Shown: piece by piece, positions 27,074 through 36,743 of the stretch
Numbering within the stretch: the stretch's first letter is position 1
Layout: every line of letters starts with the position of its first letter
NCBI RefSeq assembly: GCF_017315705.1
Contig: NZ_JAFLRF010000010.1
Coordinates: forward strand, 195,576-259,575
Source: Trinickia mobilis
GTDB taxonomy: Bacteria; Pseudomonadota; Gammaproteobacteria; Burkholderiales; Burkholderiaceae
Reading direction: 5' to 3'
Length of the DNA stretch: 64,000 bases
The notes under the pieces: generated by a model
Databases searched by the model: none
Told to the model about the DNA's origin: nothing
The model's input: the letters and a program-made list of their open reading frames with translations, nothing else
Made by a program: the position numbers and the translations under genes

Positions 27074-28291
27074 TCAAATCACCGATCGTCCCCGCAGCGC
27101 CGCGATCGTCGCGTCGTCGTAGCCGAGCACGCGGCGCAATACGTCGTCCGTATGCTCGCCGAGCGTCGGCGGGTGGCTTAGCGCCTGCGGCGGCGTCTCG
27201 CTCATCCGGATCGGATTGCGCACGAGCTTCACCATTGCGCCGCTCGGATGCGGCAAGTCGACTTGCATGCCGCGCGCGACCACCTGCTCGTGCGCAAACA
27301 CTTCGGCGAGATTGTTGATCGGGCCGCACGGCACGCCGGCCGCTTCGAGCAAGTCGATCCATTCGTGCTTGCTGCGCGTCTTGACCATCTCGGCGATGAT
27401 CGGCGCGAGCGTATCGCGGTTACGCACGCGCTCGGGGTTGGTCGCAAAGCGCGCGTCGCCGGCCAGCTCCGCGCGATCGCCCGCTTCGACGAACTTGCGG
27501 AACTGCCCGTCGTTGCCGACCGCTACGATGATCCAGCTATCGCTCGTCTGGAACGCCTGATACGGGACGATGTTCGGATGCGCGTTGCCCCAGCGCACCG
27601 GCGGTTCGCCGCTCGCCAGAAAGTTCGAGTTCATGTTCGCGAGCATCGCAACCTGCACGTCGAGCAGCGCCATGTCGATGTACTGCCCCGTGCCCGTGCG
27701 GTCGCGATGCGCGAGCGCGGCGAGCACGGCGACGGTCGAGTACATGCCGGTCATCAGGTCGGCGATCGCCACGCCGGCCTTCTGCGGACCGCCGCCGGGC
27801 AATTCGTCGCGCTCGCCCGTAATGCTCATGAAGCCGCCGATACCCTGGATGATGAAGTCGTACCCCGCGCGCTGAGCGTGGGGGCCGGTTTGCCCGAAAC
27901 CCGTGATCGAGCAATAGATCAGGTCAGGCTTCACTTCCTTGAGCGACGCATAGTCGAGGCCGTACTTCTTCAATTGGCCGGCCTTGTAGTTCTCGAGCAC
28001 GACGTCGCTTTGCGCGGCCAGCTCGCGGACGATCTTTTGTCCTTCGGGCGTCGCGATATCGACCGTCACCGAGCGTTTGTTGCGATTTGCGGCGAGGTAG
28101 TACGCGGCTTCGGGGGGATCGGCGCCGTCGGGCGTCTTGAGGTACGGGGGGCCCCAATGGCGCGTATCGTCGCCGGTGCCTGGGCGTTCGATCTTGATGA
28201 CGTCGGCGCCGAAATCGGCGAGCGTTTGTGCGCACCACGGGCCGGCGAGCACGCGTGTGAGGTCGAGCACGCGGATATGGCTTAGGGCTCC
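27074..28291 (-). CDS. class III (CaiB/BaiF) CoA-transferase
   Basis: The 405-residue protein moves CoA between carboxylic acids through covalent Asp intermediates. The family opening LSHIRVLDLTRVLAGPWCAQTLADFGADVIKIERPGTGDDTR is unmistakable, and the catalytic Asp lies in GQYIDMALLDVQVAML. PCGPINNLAEVFAHEQVVARGM is the conserved C-terminal domain motif. ATG at 28291 fits the family, though its AGGAG is about 13 bases away; an in-frame ATG at 28321 is the alternative. It is monocistronic and divergent from alaS. Substrate cannot be assigned. Confidence 0.88.
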   Translation of the reverse strand, partial: GALSHIRVLDLTRVLAGPWCAQTLADFGADVIKIERPGTGDDTRHWGPPYLKTPDGADPPEAAYYLAANRNKRSVTVDIATPEGQKIVRELAAQSDVVLENYKAGQLKKYGLDYASLKEVKPDLIYCSITGFGQTGPHAQRAGYDFIIQGIGGFMSITGERDELPGGGPQKAGVAIADLMTGMYSTVAVLAALAHRDRTGTGQYIDMALLDVQVAMLANMNSNFLASGEPPVRWGNAHPNIVPYQAFQTSDSWIIVAVGNDGQFRKFVEAGDRAELAGDARFATNPERVRNRDTLAPIIAEMVKTRSKHEWIDLLEAAGVPCGPINNLAEVFAHEQVVARGMQVDLPHPSGAMVKLVRNPIRMSETPPQALSHPPTLGEHTDDVLRRVLGYDDATIAALRGRSVI

Positions 28292-28543
28292 CATTTTTGG
28301 GTTCAGTCTCCTGGTTGGCATTAGCGGCAGTTCAGCAGGATGTTAAGCGATTCGCGCCGGTCGGCCCATTCGGCCGGACGGCATAGGACGAAAAATTGCC
28401 GGGAGGAATGGGCAGCATGAGGGGCAGCATGAGGGGCGGGGTGGCGGTCCGCATCGTGCGCGGCCTCGGCCAGGCGGCCCGGGCCAAACGGCCAACGCTC
28501 GATGCAGCTTGGCCCGAGGGGCTGCGCGCATGCGGCAATCCCG

Positions 28544-28549
28544 TATAAT
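28544..28549 (+). promoter_or_regulatory. alaS -10 element
   Basis: A consensus TATAAT stands 92 bases before the alaS start. No good -35 is seen at 17 bp. Upstream, 28410-28437 holds two tandem GCAGCATGAGGGG units of no evident function. Confidence 0.45.
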
Positions 28550-28640
28550 CAGTCGTTTAAGCAATAATTCACGGGCTCGCCGGCGTGTCGCCGGCGCGGC
28601 GCCGCGCCGCCAGACCCAGCCAGACTGTCCCCAGCACGCT

Positions 28641-31265
28641 ATGAAAGCCTCCGAAATCCGCGAGAAATTCCTCAAGTTCTTCGAATCGAAGGGCCACACG
28701 ATCGTCCGTTCGTCGAGTCTTGTGCCCGGCAACGACCCGACGCTGCTCTTCACCAATTCTGGGATGGTGCAGTTCAAGGACGTCTTCCTCGGCGCCGAGT
28801 CGCGTCCGTATTCGCGCGCCACGACCGCGCAGCGCAGCGTGCGCGCAGGCGGCAAGCACAACGACCTCGAAAACGTCGGCTACACCGCGCGGCACCATAC
28901 GTTTTTCGAGATGCTCGGCAATTTTTCGTTCGGCGACTACTTCAAGCGCGACGCGATCCACTACGCCTGGGAGCTGCTGACGAGCGTCTACAAGCTGCCG
29001 AAGGACAAGCTCTGGGTCACCGTCTACAAAGAAGACGACGAGGCCTACGACATCTGGGCAAAGGAAGTCGGCGTGCCGGCCGAGCGCATCATTCGCATCG
29101 GCGACAACAAAGGCGCGCGCTACGCGTCGGACAACTTCTGGCAGATGGCCGACACCGGCCCCTGCGGCCCGTGCTCGGAAATCTTCTACGACCACGGCCC
29201 GGAAGTGTGGGGCGGCCCGCCGGGATCGCCGGAAGAAGACGGTGACCGCTACATCGAGATCTGGAACCTCGTGTTCATGCAGTTCAACCGCGACGCGCAG
29301 GGCAACATGACGCCGCTGCCGAAGCAGTGCGTGGATACCGGCATGGGGCTCGAGCGGATCGCGGCGGTGCTCCAGCACGTGCACAGCAACTACGAAATCG
29401 ACCTGTTCCAGGCGCTCATCAAGGCGGCTGGGCGTGAAACGGGCGTCGCCGATTTGACGAACAATTCGCTGAAGGTGATCGCGGACCACATTCGCGCCTG
29501 CTCGTTCCTGATCGTCGACGGCGTGATTCCCGGCAACGAAGGGCGCGGCTACGTGCTGCGCCGCATCGTGCGCCGCGCGATCCGCCACGGCTACAAGCTC
29601 GGCCGCAAGGGCGCGTTCTTCCACAAGCTCGTCGCGGATCTCGTCGCCCAGATGGGCGGCGCGTATTCCGAACTCGAGGACGCCGAGCAGCGCGTGACCG
29701 GCGTGCTGCGCCAGGAAGAAGAGCGCTTCTTCGAGACGATCGAGCACGGCATGTCGATTCTCGACGCAGCGCTGGCCGATCTCGAAGCCAAGGGCGGCAA
29801 GGTGCTCGACGGCGAAATCGCGTTCAAGCTGCACGACACGTACGGCTTCCCGCTCGACCTGACAGCGGACGTCTGCCGCGAGCGCGGCATGAGCGTCGAC
29901 GAACCGGCCTTCGACGAAGCGATGTCGCGCCAGCGCGAGCAGGCGCGCGCCGCCGGCAAGTTCAAGATGGCGCAGGGGCTCGAGTACTCGGGCGCGAAAA
30001 CCACATTCCACGGCTACGAAGAGCCGGTCTTCGACGATGCGAAGGTGGTCGCGCTGTTTGTCGACGGCGCATCGGTCAACGAAGTCGCGAAGGGCCAGCA
30101 GGCGGTCGTCGTGCTCGACCACACGCCGTTCTACGCGGAGTCGGGCGGCCAGGTCGGCGACCAGGGCATCTTGGCAAACGCGAGCGTGCGCTTTGCCGTC
30201 GTCGATACGCAAAAGGTGCAGGCCGACGTGATCGGCCATCACGGCACGCTCGAACAAGGCACGCTCAAGGTGGGCGACGTCGTGAAAGCGGAGATCGACG
30301 CAATCCGCCGCGCCCGCACGGCGCGCAACCACTCGGCCACTCACCTGATGCACAAGGCGCTGCGCGAAGTGCTCGGCTCGCACGTCCAGCAGAAGGGTTC
30401 GCTCGTCGATGCCGACAAGACCCGCTTCGACTTCGCGCACAACGCGCCGATGACGGATGAGGAAATCCGCCGCGTCGAAGAGATCGTCAATCAGGAAGTG
30501 CTCGCGAACGCACCCGGCATCGTGCGCGTGATGCCGTTCGACGAAGCGGTGAAGGGCGGCGCGATGGCGCTGTTCGGCGAGAAGTACGGCGACGAAGTGC
30601 GCGTGCTCGATCTCGGCTTCTCGCGCGAGCTGTGCGGCGGCACGCACGTGCATCGCAGCGGCGATATCGGTCTCTTCAAGATCGTGATGGAAGGCGGCGT
30701 AGCGGCCGGCATCCGCCGCGTCGAAGCGATCACCGGCGACAACGCCGTGCGCTACGTCCAGGAACTCGACGCGCGCATCAACGCGGCAGCTGCGGCGCTC
30801 AAGGCGCAACCGGCCGAACTCACCCAGCGCATCGCGCAAGTGCAGGATCAGGTGAAGGCGCTCGAAAAGGAACTGGGCGCGTTGAAGTCGAAGCTGGCGT
30901 CGAGCCAGGGCGACGAACTCGCCGGGCAGGCGATCGACGTGTCCGGCGTGCAGGTGCTCGCAGCGACGCTCGAAGGCGCGGATGTGAAGACGCTGCGCGA
31001 AACGGTCGACAAGCTGAAAGACAAGCTCAAGCACGCGGCGATCGTGCTGGCGTCGGTCGAAGGCGGCAAGGTCAGCCTGATCGCGGGCGTGACGCCGGAC
31101 GCGAGCAAGAAAGTGAAGGCAGGCGAACTCGTCAACTTCGTCGCTCAGCAAGTGGGCGGCAAGGGCGGTGGCCGGCCGGATATGGCGCAGGCAGGCGGCA
31201 CGGAGCCGGCGAATCTGCCGAAGGCCCTGGCTGGTGTGCAGGGCTGGGTCGCCGCTCAACTGTAA
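28641..31265 (+). CDS. alaS: alanyl-tRNA synthetase
   Basis: AlaRS charges tRNA-Ala and edits misacylated Ser and Gly. The 874-residue enzyme has the class II core at the N-terminus ([20 protein letters not shown] and [13 protein letters not shown]), the editing domain zinc motif [13 protein letters not shown] with [13 protein letters not shown] near residue 665, and a coiled coil plus C-terminal DHHA1 domain ending [15 protein letters not shown]. The start at 28641 matches the family; the open frame upstream to 28509 is not coding. The NUDIX gene follows after 66 bp. Confidence 0.97.
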   Translation: MKASEIREKFLKFFESKGHTIVRSSSLVPGNDPTLLFTNSGMVQFKDVFLGAESRPYSRATTAQRSVRAGGKHNDLENVGYTARHHTFFEMLGNFSFGDYFKRDAIHYAWELLTSVYKLPKDKLWVTVYKEDDEAYDIWAKEVGVPAERIIRIGDNKGARYASDNFWQMADTGPCGPCSEIFYDHGPEVWGGPPGSPEEDGDRYIEIWNLVFMQFNRDAQGNMTPLPKQCVDTGMGLERIAAVLQHVHSNYEIDLFQALIKAAGRETGVADLTNNSLKVIADHIRACSFLIVDGVIPGNEGRGYVLRRIVRRAIRHGYKLGRKGAFFHKLVADLVAQMGGAYSELEDAEQRVTGVLRQEEERFFETIEHGMSILDAALADLEAKGGKVLDGEIAFKLHDTYGFPLDLTADVCRERGMSVDEPAFDEAMSRQREQARAAGKFKMAQGLEYSGAKTTFHGYEEPVFDDAKVVALFVDGASVNEVAKGQQAVVVLDHTPFYAESGGQVGDQGILANASVRFAVVDTQKVQADVIGHHGTLEQGTLKVGDVVKAEIDAIRRARTARNHSATHLMHKALREVLGSHVQQKGSLVDADKTRFDFAHNAPMTDEEIRRVEEIVNQEVLANAPGIVRVMPFDEAVKGGAMALFGEKYGDEVRVLDLGFSRELCGGTHVHRSGDIGLFKIVMEGGVAAGIRRVEAITGDNAVRYVQELDARINAAAAALKAQPAELTQRIAQVQDQVKALEKELGALKSKLASSQGDELAGQAIDVSGVQVLAATLEGADVKTLRETVDKLKDKLKHAAIVLASVEGGKVSLIAGVTPDASKKVKAGELVNFVAQQVGGKGGGRPDMAQAGGTEPANLPKALAGVQGWVAAQL

Positions 31266-31331
31266 CGGCGACGGTAATGCGGGCTGCCAGACCCGCCCGC
31301 GCGATTCGTCCGCGCCACCCACGATCCGACT

Positions 31332-31862
31332 ATGTCCGACTACCAATTCTGCCCGCGCTGCGCGAAGCCTTTGATTGAACGAGCCCATGTCGGCACGGAT
31401 GGCGCCCGGCCGCGCCGGGCGTGTCCCGACGACACATGCGGCTTTGTGCACTGGAACAACCCGCTGCCGGTCGTCGCCGCGATCGTCGAGTACGAAGGCA
31501 AGATCCTGCTCGCTCGCAATGCGGCCTGGACCGAAGGGATGTTCGCCTTGATCACGGGCTTCCTCGAGCACGGCGAGACGCCCGAAGCGGGCGTCGCTCG
31601 CGAGGTGCTCGAAGAGACGTCGCTGCACGTCGAGACGACCGAGCTGATCGGCGTCTACGAATTCATTCGCAAGAACGAGCTGATCATCGCGTATCACGTG
31701 CGCGCGCATGGGGAGATTGCGCTGTCGCCGGAGTTGCTCGAATATCGGCTTGTCGAGCCGGCGAAGCTGCGTCCGTGGCGTGCGGGCACTGGGCAGGCGC
31801 TCGGCGAATGGATGCGCCGCCGCGGCTTGCCGTTCGAGTTCGTCGACAAGCCCGGGCAGTAA
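31332..31862 (+). CDS. NUDIX hydrolase with N-terminal zinc ribbon
   Basis: The 176-residue protein has a four-cysteine zinc ribbon (FCPRCAKPL and ACPDDTCGF) followed by a NUDIX domain with the box GFLEHGETPEAGVAREVLEE (continuing TSL). This arrangement is shared with NudC-type NADH/decapping pyrophosphatases, although the NudC SQPWPFPxS motif is absent, so it may act on ADP-ribose or related nucleotides. It lies between alaS and the alcohol dehydrogenase gene on the same strand and could be read through from alaS. Confidence 0.85.
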   Translation: MSDYQFCPRCAKPLIERAHVGTDGARPRRACPDDTCGFVHWNNPLPVVAAIVEYEGKILLARNAAWTEGMFALITGFLEHGETPEAGVAREVLEETSLHVETTELIGVYEFIRKNELIIAYHVRAHGEIALSPELLEYRLVEPAKLRPWRAGTGQALGEWMRRRGLPFEFVDKPGQ

Positions 31863-31928
31863 GGCCGAACGCCGCAGCGGCGGCGCGGGCGTAAGCGGTT
31901 CGATTTCACGCGGAGCGAGAGACTCGCT

Positions 31929-33077
31929 ATGTCCTACATCTACTACCTGACCCACATCCATCTCGGCTTCGACGCGCTCGCGATGCTCGAAGCGGAATGC
32001 GCGCGCGTCGGCATCAAGCGGCCGCTCGTCGTCACGGACAAGGGCGTCGTCGCTGCGGGTCTCGTGCAACGCGCGCTCGATGCGCTCAAGCTCGGCGACG
32101 TGCCGGTCTTCGACGACACGCCGTCCAACCCCACCGAGGCCATGGTGCTGGCCGCCGCCGCGCGCTATCGCAACGAACGTTGCGACGGGCTGATCGCGGT
32201 GGGCGGCGGCTCGCCGATCGATCTTGCAAAGGGCGCCGCGATTGCGGCGACGCACGGCGGCAACCTGACGCAATACGCGACGATCGAAGGCGGCAGCGGC
32301 AAGATCACCGAAGCGGCGGCGCCGTTGATCGCGATACCGACGACCTCGGGCACCGGCAGCGAAGTCGCGCGCGGCGCGATCATCATCCTCGACGACGGGC
32401 GCAAGCTCGGTTTCCATTCGTGGCACTTGCTGCCGAAATCCGCGATCTGCGATCCGGGTCTCACGCTCGGCCTGCCGCCCATGCTGACGGCGGCGACCGG
32501 CATGGACGCGATCGCGCATTGCATCGAAACGTTCCTCTCGCCCGCGTTCAATCCGCCTGCCGACGGCATTGCGCTCGACGGGCTCGAACGCGCGTGGGCG
32601 CACATCGAGCGCGCGACGCACGACGGCAGCGACCGCGCCGCGCGCCTGAACATGATGAGCGCGTCGATGCAGGGGGCGATGGCGTTCCAGAAGGGGCTCG
32701 GCTGCGTGCATTCGCTGTCGCATCCGCTCGGCGGGGTCGAGGTGAACGGGCGCACGTCGCTGCATCACGGCACGCTCAATGCGGTCGTGTTGCCCGCCGT
32801 GCTGCGCTTCAACGCGACGGCGGAGTCGGTAGTGGCCGAGCGCCGCTATGCGCGCATGCGCCGCGCGATGGGGCTCGCCGCCAACGCCGACTTGCCGCAG
32901 GCGCTCTTCGATATGACCGCGCGCCTCAAGCTGCCTACCGGGCTCGCGCAGATGGGCGTCGACGCGAGCGTGTTCGACAAGGTCATTCAAGGCGCGCTCG
33001 TGGACCACTGCCATAAGACGAATCCGCGGGAGGCAAGCGCCGACGACTACCGGCGCATGCTGACAGAGTCGCTTTGA
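31929..33077 (+). CDS. iron-containing alcohol dehydrogenase
   Basis: This 382-residue group III alcohol dehydrogenase uses Fe2+ and NAD(P)H. It has the NAD-binding GGGSPIDLAKG, IPTTSGTGSEVARGAII, the Asp metal ligand in TGMDAIAHCIE with the first His, SLSHPLGG with the second and SLHHGTLNA with the third, so all metal ligands are present. It begins near residue 1 with MSYIYYLTHIHLGFDAL, slightly unlike FucO or AdhB, and the substrate is unknown. A dispersed palindromic repeat lies just after the stop, separating it from the thioesterase gene. Confidence 0.9.
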   Translation: MSYIYYLTHIHLGFDALAMLEAECARVGIKRPLVVTDKGVVAAGLVQRALDALKLGDVPVFDDTPSNPTEAMVLAAAARYRNERCDGLIAVGGGSPIDLAKGAAIAATHGGNLTQYATIEGGSGKITEAAAPLIAIPTTSGTGSEVARGAIIILDDGRKLGFHSWHLLPKSAICDPGLTLGLPPMLTAATGMDAIAHCIETFLSPAFNPPADGIALDGLERAWAHIERATHDGSDRAARLNMMSASMQGAMAFQKGLGCVHSLSHPLGGVEVNGRTSLHHGTLNAVVLPAVLRFNATAESVVAERRYARMRRAMGLAANADLPQALFDMTARLKLPTGLAQMGVDASVFDKVIQGALVDHCHKTNPREASADDYRRMLTESL

Positions 33078-33084
33078 TAGCTTT

Positions 33085-33127
33085 GCATGGGGCCTGAGTA
33101 AGTGCTAAAGCACTAACTCCGGCCGAC
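33085..33127 (+). repeat. dispersed palindromic repeat, copy C
   Basis: GCATGGGGCCTGAGTAAGTG then CTAAAGCACTAACTCCGGCCGAC. It is almost identical to the first unit of copy A and has the same orientation. It lies eight bases after the alcohol dehydrogenase stop. Confidence 0.75.
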
Positions 33128-33173
33128 AACGGCGCACGGTGCGCGAGCTTGAACCCCTGACGCATAGGAAGTC

Positions 33174-33686
33174 ATGACCAAACGCAGCGCGGCGCCGCGC
33201 GCCGCCTATCCCCATTTCCTGACGATCCCGACGCGCTGGATGGACAACGACGTGTACGGGCACGTGAACAACGTCGTCTATTACAGCTACTTCGATACCG
33301 TCGTGAACGAGTATCTGATTCGCGCGGGCGTGCTCGATTTCGAAGGGGGCGCGACGATCGGGCTCGTCGTCGAGACGCAGTGCAACTACTTCGCGCCGCT
33401 CGTGTTTCCGGACCGCGTCGAAGCGGGGTTGCGCGTCGCCCGGCTGGGTTCGTCGAGCGTGCGCTACGAGGTGGGGCTCTTCAAGGAGGGCGGCGATGAC
33501 GCGTGTTCGCAAGGGCATTTCGTGCACGTCTACGTCGACCGGCTGACGCGGCGGCCCGTCGCGCTGCCCGACGCGTTGCGCGCCGCGCTCGAACCGCTCG
33601 CCGTGCCCGCCTTGCCGCCGGCTTCGACCGGCCACACGGGCAGCATGGGCGACACGGGCGATTCATGCGGCGCAAAGCCCGCCTAG
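33174..33686 (+). CDS. acyl-CoA thioesterase (hotdog fold, 4HBT type)
   Basis: The 170-residue hotdog protein has the 4-hydroxybenzoyl-CoA thioesterase/YbgC pattern: [28 protein letters not shown] with the catalytic Asp, and [26 protein letters not shown]. The last 25 residues are a low-complexity Gly/Thr/Ser tail not needed for the fold. It precedes livH by 12 bp and may be the first gene of the liv operon, but no biochemical link is obvious. Confidence 0.85.
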   Translation: MTKRSAAPRAAYPHFLTIPTRWMDNDVYGHVNNVVYYSYFDTVVNEYLIRAGVLDFEGGATIGLVVETQCNYFAPLVFPDRVEAGLRVARLGSSSVRYEVGLFKEGGDDACSQGHFVHVYVDRLTRRPVALPDALRAALEPLAVPALPPASTGHTGSMGDTGDSCGAKPA

Positions 33687-33698
33687 GAGCTGCAGCAC

Positions 33699-34637
33699 GT
33701 GCAGTCGTTCGTTATCGGGGCGCTGAACGGCATCAGCTACGGCATGCTGCTGTTCATGCTGTCGGCCGGGCTCACGCTGATCTTCAGCATGCTCGGCGTG
33801 CTCAACTTCGCCCACGCGAGTTTCTACATGCTCGGCGCGTACGTCGGCTATTCGGTCGCGGCGTATGCGGGCTTCTGGGCGGCGCTCGTGGTGGCGCCGC
33901 TCGTCGTCGGGCTCGCGGGCGCGGCGCTCGAGCGGTGGCTCTTGAGGCGCGTGCGTCCGCATGGGCCGCTCAATGAACTGCTGCTGACGTTCGGCGCCGC
34001 TTATCTGCTTGCCGAGGCCGTCAAGCTCGTTTGGGGCTTGAGCGCGTTGTCGGCGAACGTGCCTGCCGCGCTCGACGGCACCTTTTTCACCGTGTACGGC
34101 GCTGCGATTTCGCGGTATCGAGCGTTCATGATGGGCGTGTCCGTCGCGATGCTGGCCGTGTTGTATGCGGTGCTGCGCGTCTCGAAGACCGGGCTCGTCG
34201 TGCGCGCGGCGCTTGCGCATCCGCATGCCGTCGAAGCGCTCGGCCACAACGTGCCGCGCGTGTTCACGCTGGTCTTCGCGATCGGCACGGCGCTCGCCGC
34301 CGCGGCCGGCGTGATCGGCGCGCCGCTCTTCGTCATCGAGCCGGCGATGGCGGAATCGATCGGGTCGGTGGTGTTCGTCGTGGTGGTGATCGGCGGACTG
34401 GGGTCGCTCGGCGGGGCGCTGGCGGCATCGCTCATCGTCGGCTGTCTGCAGACGTTTGCGGTCGGCAGCAGCGCGTCACTTGGGTCGCTTGCCGCGGTCG
34501 CGGGGGCGTCGCTGCCGCCGGAGTGGGCCGGGCTCACGGTGGCGCAGCTTGCGCCGCTCGTGCCGTATGGCCTGCTCGTCGCGATGCTCGCCGTGCGGCC
34601 GCGCGGGCTCTCTGGGCAGCGCAGCGGCGATGCGTGA
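33699..34637 (+). CDS. livH: branched-chain amino acid ABC transporter permease, LivH type
   Basis: The 312-residue integral membrane protein starts QSFVIGALNGISYGMLLFML, the characteristic LivH opening, and contains LNFAHASFYMLGAYVGY and the cytoplasmic ATPase-contact loop around VVRAALAHPHAVEALGHNVPRVFTLVFAIGTALAAAAGVIGAPL. It has about eight helices. The start is GTG with AGGAG ten bases upstream. It overlaps livM by 8 bp in a tight livHMGF set. No binding protein (LivK) is encoded nearby, so the imported solute, branched amino acid or other, is not fixed. Confidence 0.88.
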   Translation: MQSFVIGALNGISYGMLLFMLSAGLTLIFSMLGVLNFAHASFYMLGAYVGYSVAAYAGFWAALVVAPLVVGLAGAALERWLLRRVRPHGPLNELLLTFGAAYLLAEAVKLVWGLSALSANVPAALDGTFFTVYGAAISRYRAFMMGVSVAMLAVLYAVLRVSKTGLVVRAALAHPHAVEALGHNVPRVFTLVFAIGTALAAAAGVIGAPLFVIEPAMAESIGSVVFVVVVIGGLGSLGGALAASLIVGCLQTFAVGSSASLGSLAAVAGASLPPEWAGLTVAQLAPLVPYGLLVAMLAVRPRGLSGQRSGDA

Positions 34638-35994
34638 CGCGCCGAACCAGGAGCCGCGGCAACGGCGGACGAGCGCGCCCGTCACGCCCGCGCGAACCGT
34701 AAGCTGGCAAAACGCGTTGCCATGGATCGCTTTGCTCGCGTTTCTCGCCGTGCCGGCGCTGGTGTCCCGCGAAAGCTGGCTGCTCGCGTTTCTCGCTCAG
34801 ACCGCGACGATGATCGTCTTCGCGCTCTCGTACAATCTGCTGCTCGGCGAGACGGGACTGCTTTCGTTCGGTCATGCGGCCTACGCGGGGCTGGCTGCTT
34901 TCGTCGCCGCGCAACTCTTCAATCGCTTCGATTTTGCGTTGCCGTATCTGCCGCTTGCCGGCGCAATCGCGGGTGCGCTCCTTGGCGTCGTATTCGGTTA
35001 TGTCGCGACGCGGCGCGCGGGCACGGCGTTTGCGATGATCACGCTCGGCATCGGCGAACTCGCCGCGGCGGCCGCCTGGACGCTGCCCGACTGGTTCGGC
35101 GGCGCAGCAGGGGTGCCGATCGACCGCGCCGCCGGCCCGCACTGGGGCGCGTGGAGCTTCGGACCGGCGCGTGAGGCATATGGGGTGATCGCGGCGTGGT
35201 GCGTGCTCGCGTGCGTCGCGATGTTCGCGCTGTCGCGCACGCCGCTCGTGCGGCTCGCCAATGCGGTGCGCGACAACCCCGCGCGCGTCGCGGCGCTCGG
35301 CACCGATCCGCGGCGCATTCGATACGCCATGGTTGTGCTGTCGGCTTTTTTTGCGGGCGTGGCAGGGTCGCTCGCGCTCGTCAATATCGAGCTGGCTTCG
35401 GCCGAAGGCGTCGGGATGGCGCGCTCGGGAGCGGTGCTGATCGCCACCGTGATCGGCGGCAGCGGCGTGTTCTTCGGGCCGGTGCTCGGCGCCGTGACGC
35501 TCACGTTTTTCAGCGTCGCGCTCGCCAGCATGACGCGCGCGTGGCAGTTCTATCTCGGTCTGCTGTTCGTCGTCGTGGTGATCGCGGCGCCGGACGGGCT
35601 CGCGGGTTTGGCGGTGCGCGGCGCCGCGCGGGTTGAACGCTTCGGATGGCGTGCTTGCTTGCGGGCGTGGTGGCTAAGCGCCGTGGCGGGCGCGGCCTGG
35701 ATGGCGGCGCTGGTGTTGGCAGTGGAAGCGCTTTACGCGTGGCAGTTCGCGCCGGATACGGGCGGAGTGTTTCGCGTCGGCGCGCTGGCGTTGCAGGCGG
35801 CGTCGCCGCGATTGTGGTGCGCGGTGCTCGCAATGGCCGGCATCGGCTGGATCGCGCTGCATGCCGCGCGACGCAGCGGGGCGCGGGACGCTCGACATGC
35901 GGCGCAGGCGAACGGCACAAGCGCCGCAAGCCATGCCGCTCACACGAGCGCGGCGGACGATCCAAGCGGAGGCGGCGCTAAGGCCGAGCGATGA
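34630..35994 (+). CDS. livM: branched-chain amino acid ABC transporter permease, LivM type, with C-terminal extension
   Basis: The 454-residue protein has the LivM core: MIVFALSYNLLLGETGLLSFGHAAYAGLAAF, and RLANAVRDNPARVAALGTDPRRIRYAMVVLSAFFAGVAGSLALV, which contacts the ATPases. The core ends near residue 325. It is followed by about 115 extra residues with two further hydrophobic segments (LSAVAGAAWMAALVLAVEAL and LWCAVLAMAGIGWIALHAA) and an Ala/His-rich tail. Typical LivM proteins stop earlier. The ATG at 34630 overlaps livH; livG begins at the stop (ATGA). Confidence 0.87.
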   Translation: MRDAPNQEPRQRRTSAPVTPARTVSWQNALPWIALLAFLAVPALVSRESWLLAFLAQTATMIVFALSYNLLLGETGLLSFGHAAYAGLAAFVAAQLFNRFDFALPYLPLAGAIAGALLGVVFGYVATRRAGTAFAMITLGIGELAAAAAWTLPDWFGGAAGVPIDRAAGPHWGAWSFGPAREAYGVIAAWCVLACVAMFALSRTPLVRLANAVRDNPARVAALGTDPRRIRYAMVVLSAFFAGVAGSLALVNIELASAEGVGMARSGAVLIATVIGGSGVFFGPVLGAVTLTFFSVALASMTRAWQFYLGLLFVVVVIAAPDGLAGLAVRGAARVERFGWRACLRAWWLSAVAGAAWMAALVLAVEALYAWQFAPDTGGVFRVGALALQAASPRLWCAVLAMAGIGWIALHAARRSGARDARHAAQANGTSAASHAAHTSAADDPSGGGAKAER

Positions 35995-36743
35995 CGCACG
36001 CCCTGGTCCTTTTCGGCGTCGAGAAGCACTTCGGCGCGACGCAAGTGGTTTGCGGCGTCGATCTCTCGATCGAAACCGGCGAGCGCCATGCGTTGATCGG
36101 TCCCAACGGCGCGGGCAAGTCGACGCTTTTCAATCTGGTCGCCGGGGTGCTTTCGCCTTCCGCCGGGCGCATCGTGCTGAACGGCGCGGACATCACGGGC
36201 CGCGCGCCGTACGCGATCAGCCGCCGCGGGCTCGCGCGCAGTTTTCAGACGACGAGCGTATTCCCGCGTCTCACGGCCTTCGACAATCTGCGTTGCGCGG
36301 CGCTGAGCGGGGAGCCGCGCGGCAAGCGCTGGCGCAATCTCCTTGCCGGCTCGCGCGCGCTCGACGAGCGCGCACGCGCCGTACTCGACGCGATCGGCCT
36401 GAGCGCCTGCGGACACACGCCGGCGGGCGCGCTGAGCTACGCGCAGCAGCGCGCGCTCGATCTCGGGATGGCGCTCGCGAGCGGCGCGCACACGCTGCTG
36501 CTCGACGAGCCGACCGCGGGCATGAGCCGCGACGAAGCGCGCGAAGCGCTGGCGCTGATTCGCGCGACGACGGCCGGCAAGACGCTGCTGATGGTGGAGC
36601 ACGACATGGAGGCCGTCTTCGGTCTGGCCGACCGCATTTCGGTGCTCGTGCGCGGCCGGATCATCGCGACGGGCACGCCCGATGCCATTCGCGCCGATGC
36701 CGCGGTGCGCGAGGCGTATCTCGGGCCTCAAGAGGCACGATGA
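35991..36743 (+). CDS. livG: branched-chain amino acid ABC transporter ATPase, LivG type
   Basis: The 250-residue ATPase has Walker A GPNGAGKST, Q-loop RSFQTTSVFPRLTAFDNL, a signature segment LSYAQQRALDLGMAL in place of a classical LSGGQ (usual for LivG), Walker B LLLDEPTAGMS, and the H-loop VEHDMEAVFGLADRI. It powers transport together with LivF, attached to LivH and LivM. It overlaps both neighbours by four bases, so the three genes are probably translated together. Confidence 0.92.
   Translation: MTHALVLFGVEKHFGATQVVCGVDLSIETGERHALIGPNGAGKSTLFNLVAGVLSPSAGRIVLNGADITGRAPYAISRRGLARSFQTTSVFPRLTAFDNLRCAALSGEPRGKRWRNLLAGSRALDERARAVLDAIGLSACGHTPAGALSYAQQRALDLGMALASGAHTLLLDEPTAGMSRDEAREALALIRATTAGKTLLMVEHDMEAVFGLADRISVLVRGRIIATGTPDAIRADAAVREAYLGPQEAR

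Noticed and set aside
28410..28437. Tandem GCAGCATGAGGGG units before alaS as a possible repeat element or CRISPR-like feature
   Set aside because: Only two imperfect units of 13 bp are present, with no spacers. No CRISPR array is visible anywhere in the window.
28569..33014. A minus-strand open frame of 1481 codons opposite alaS, the NUDIX gene and the alcohol dehydrogenase
   Set aside because: It is an antisense shadow produced by the strong third-position GC bias of the real genes. It crosses three well-recognised coding regions and its translation is Arg/His/Ala-rich without any domain.
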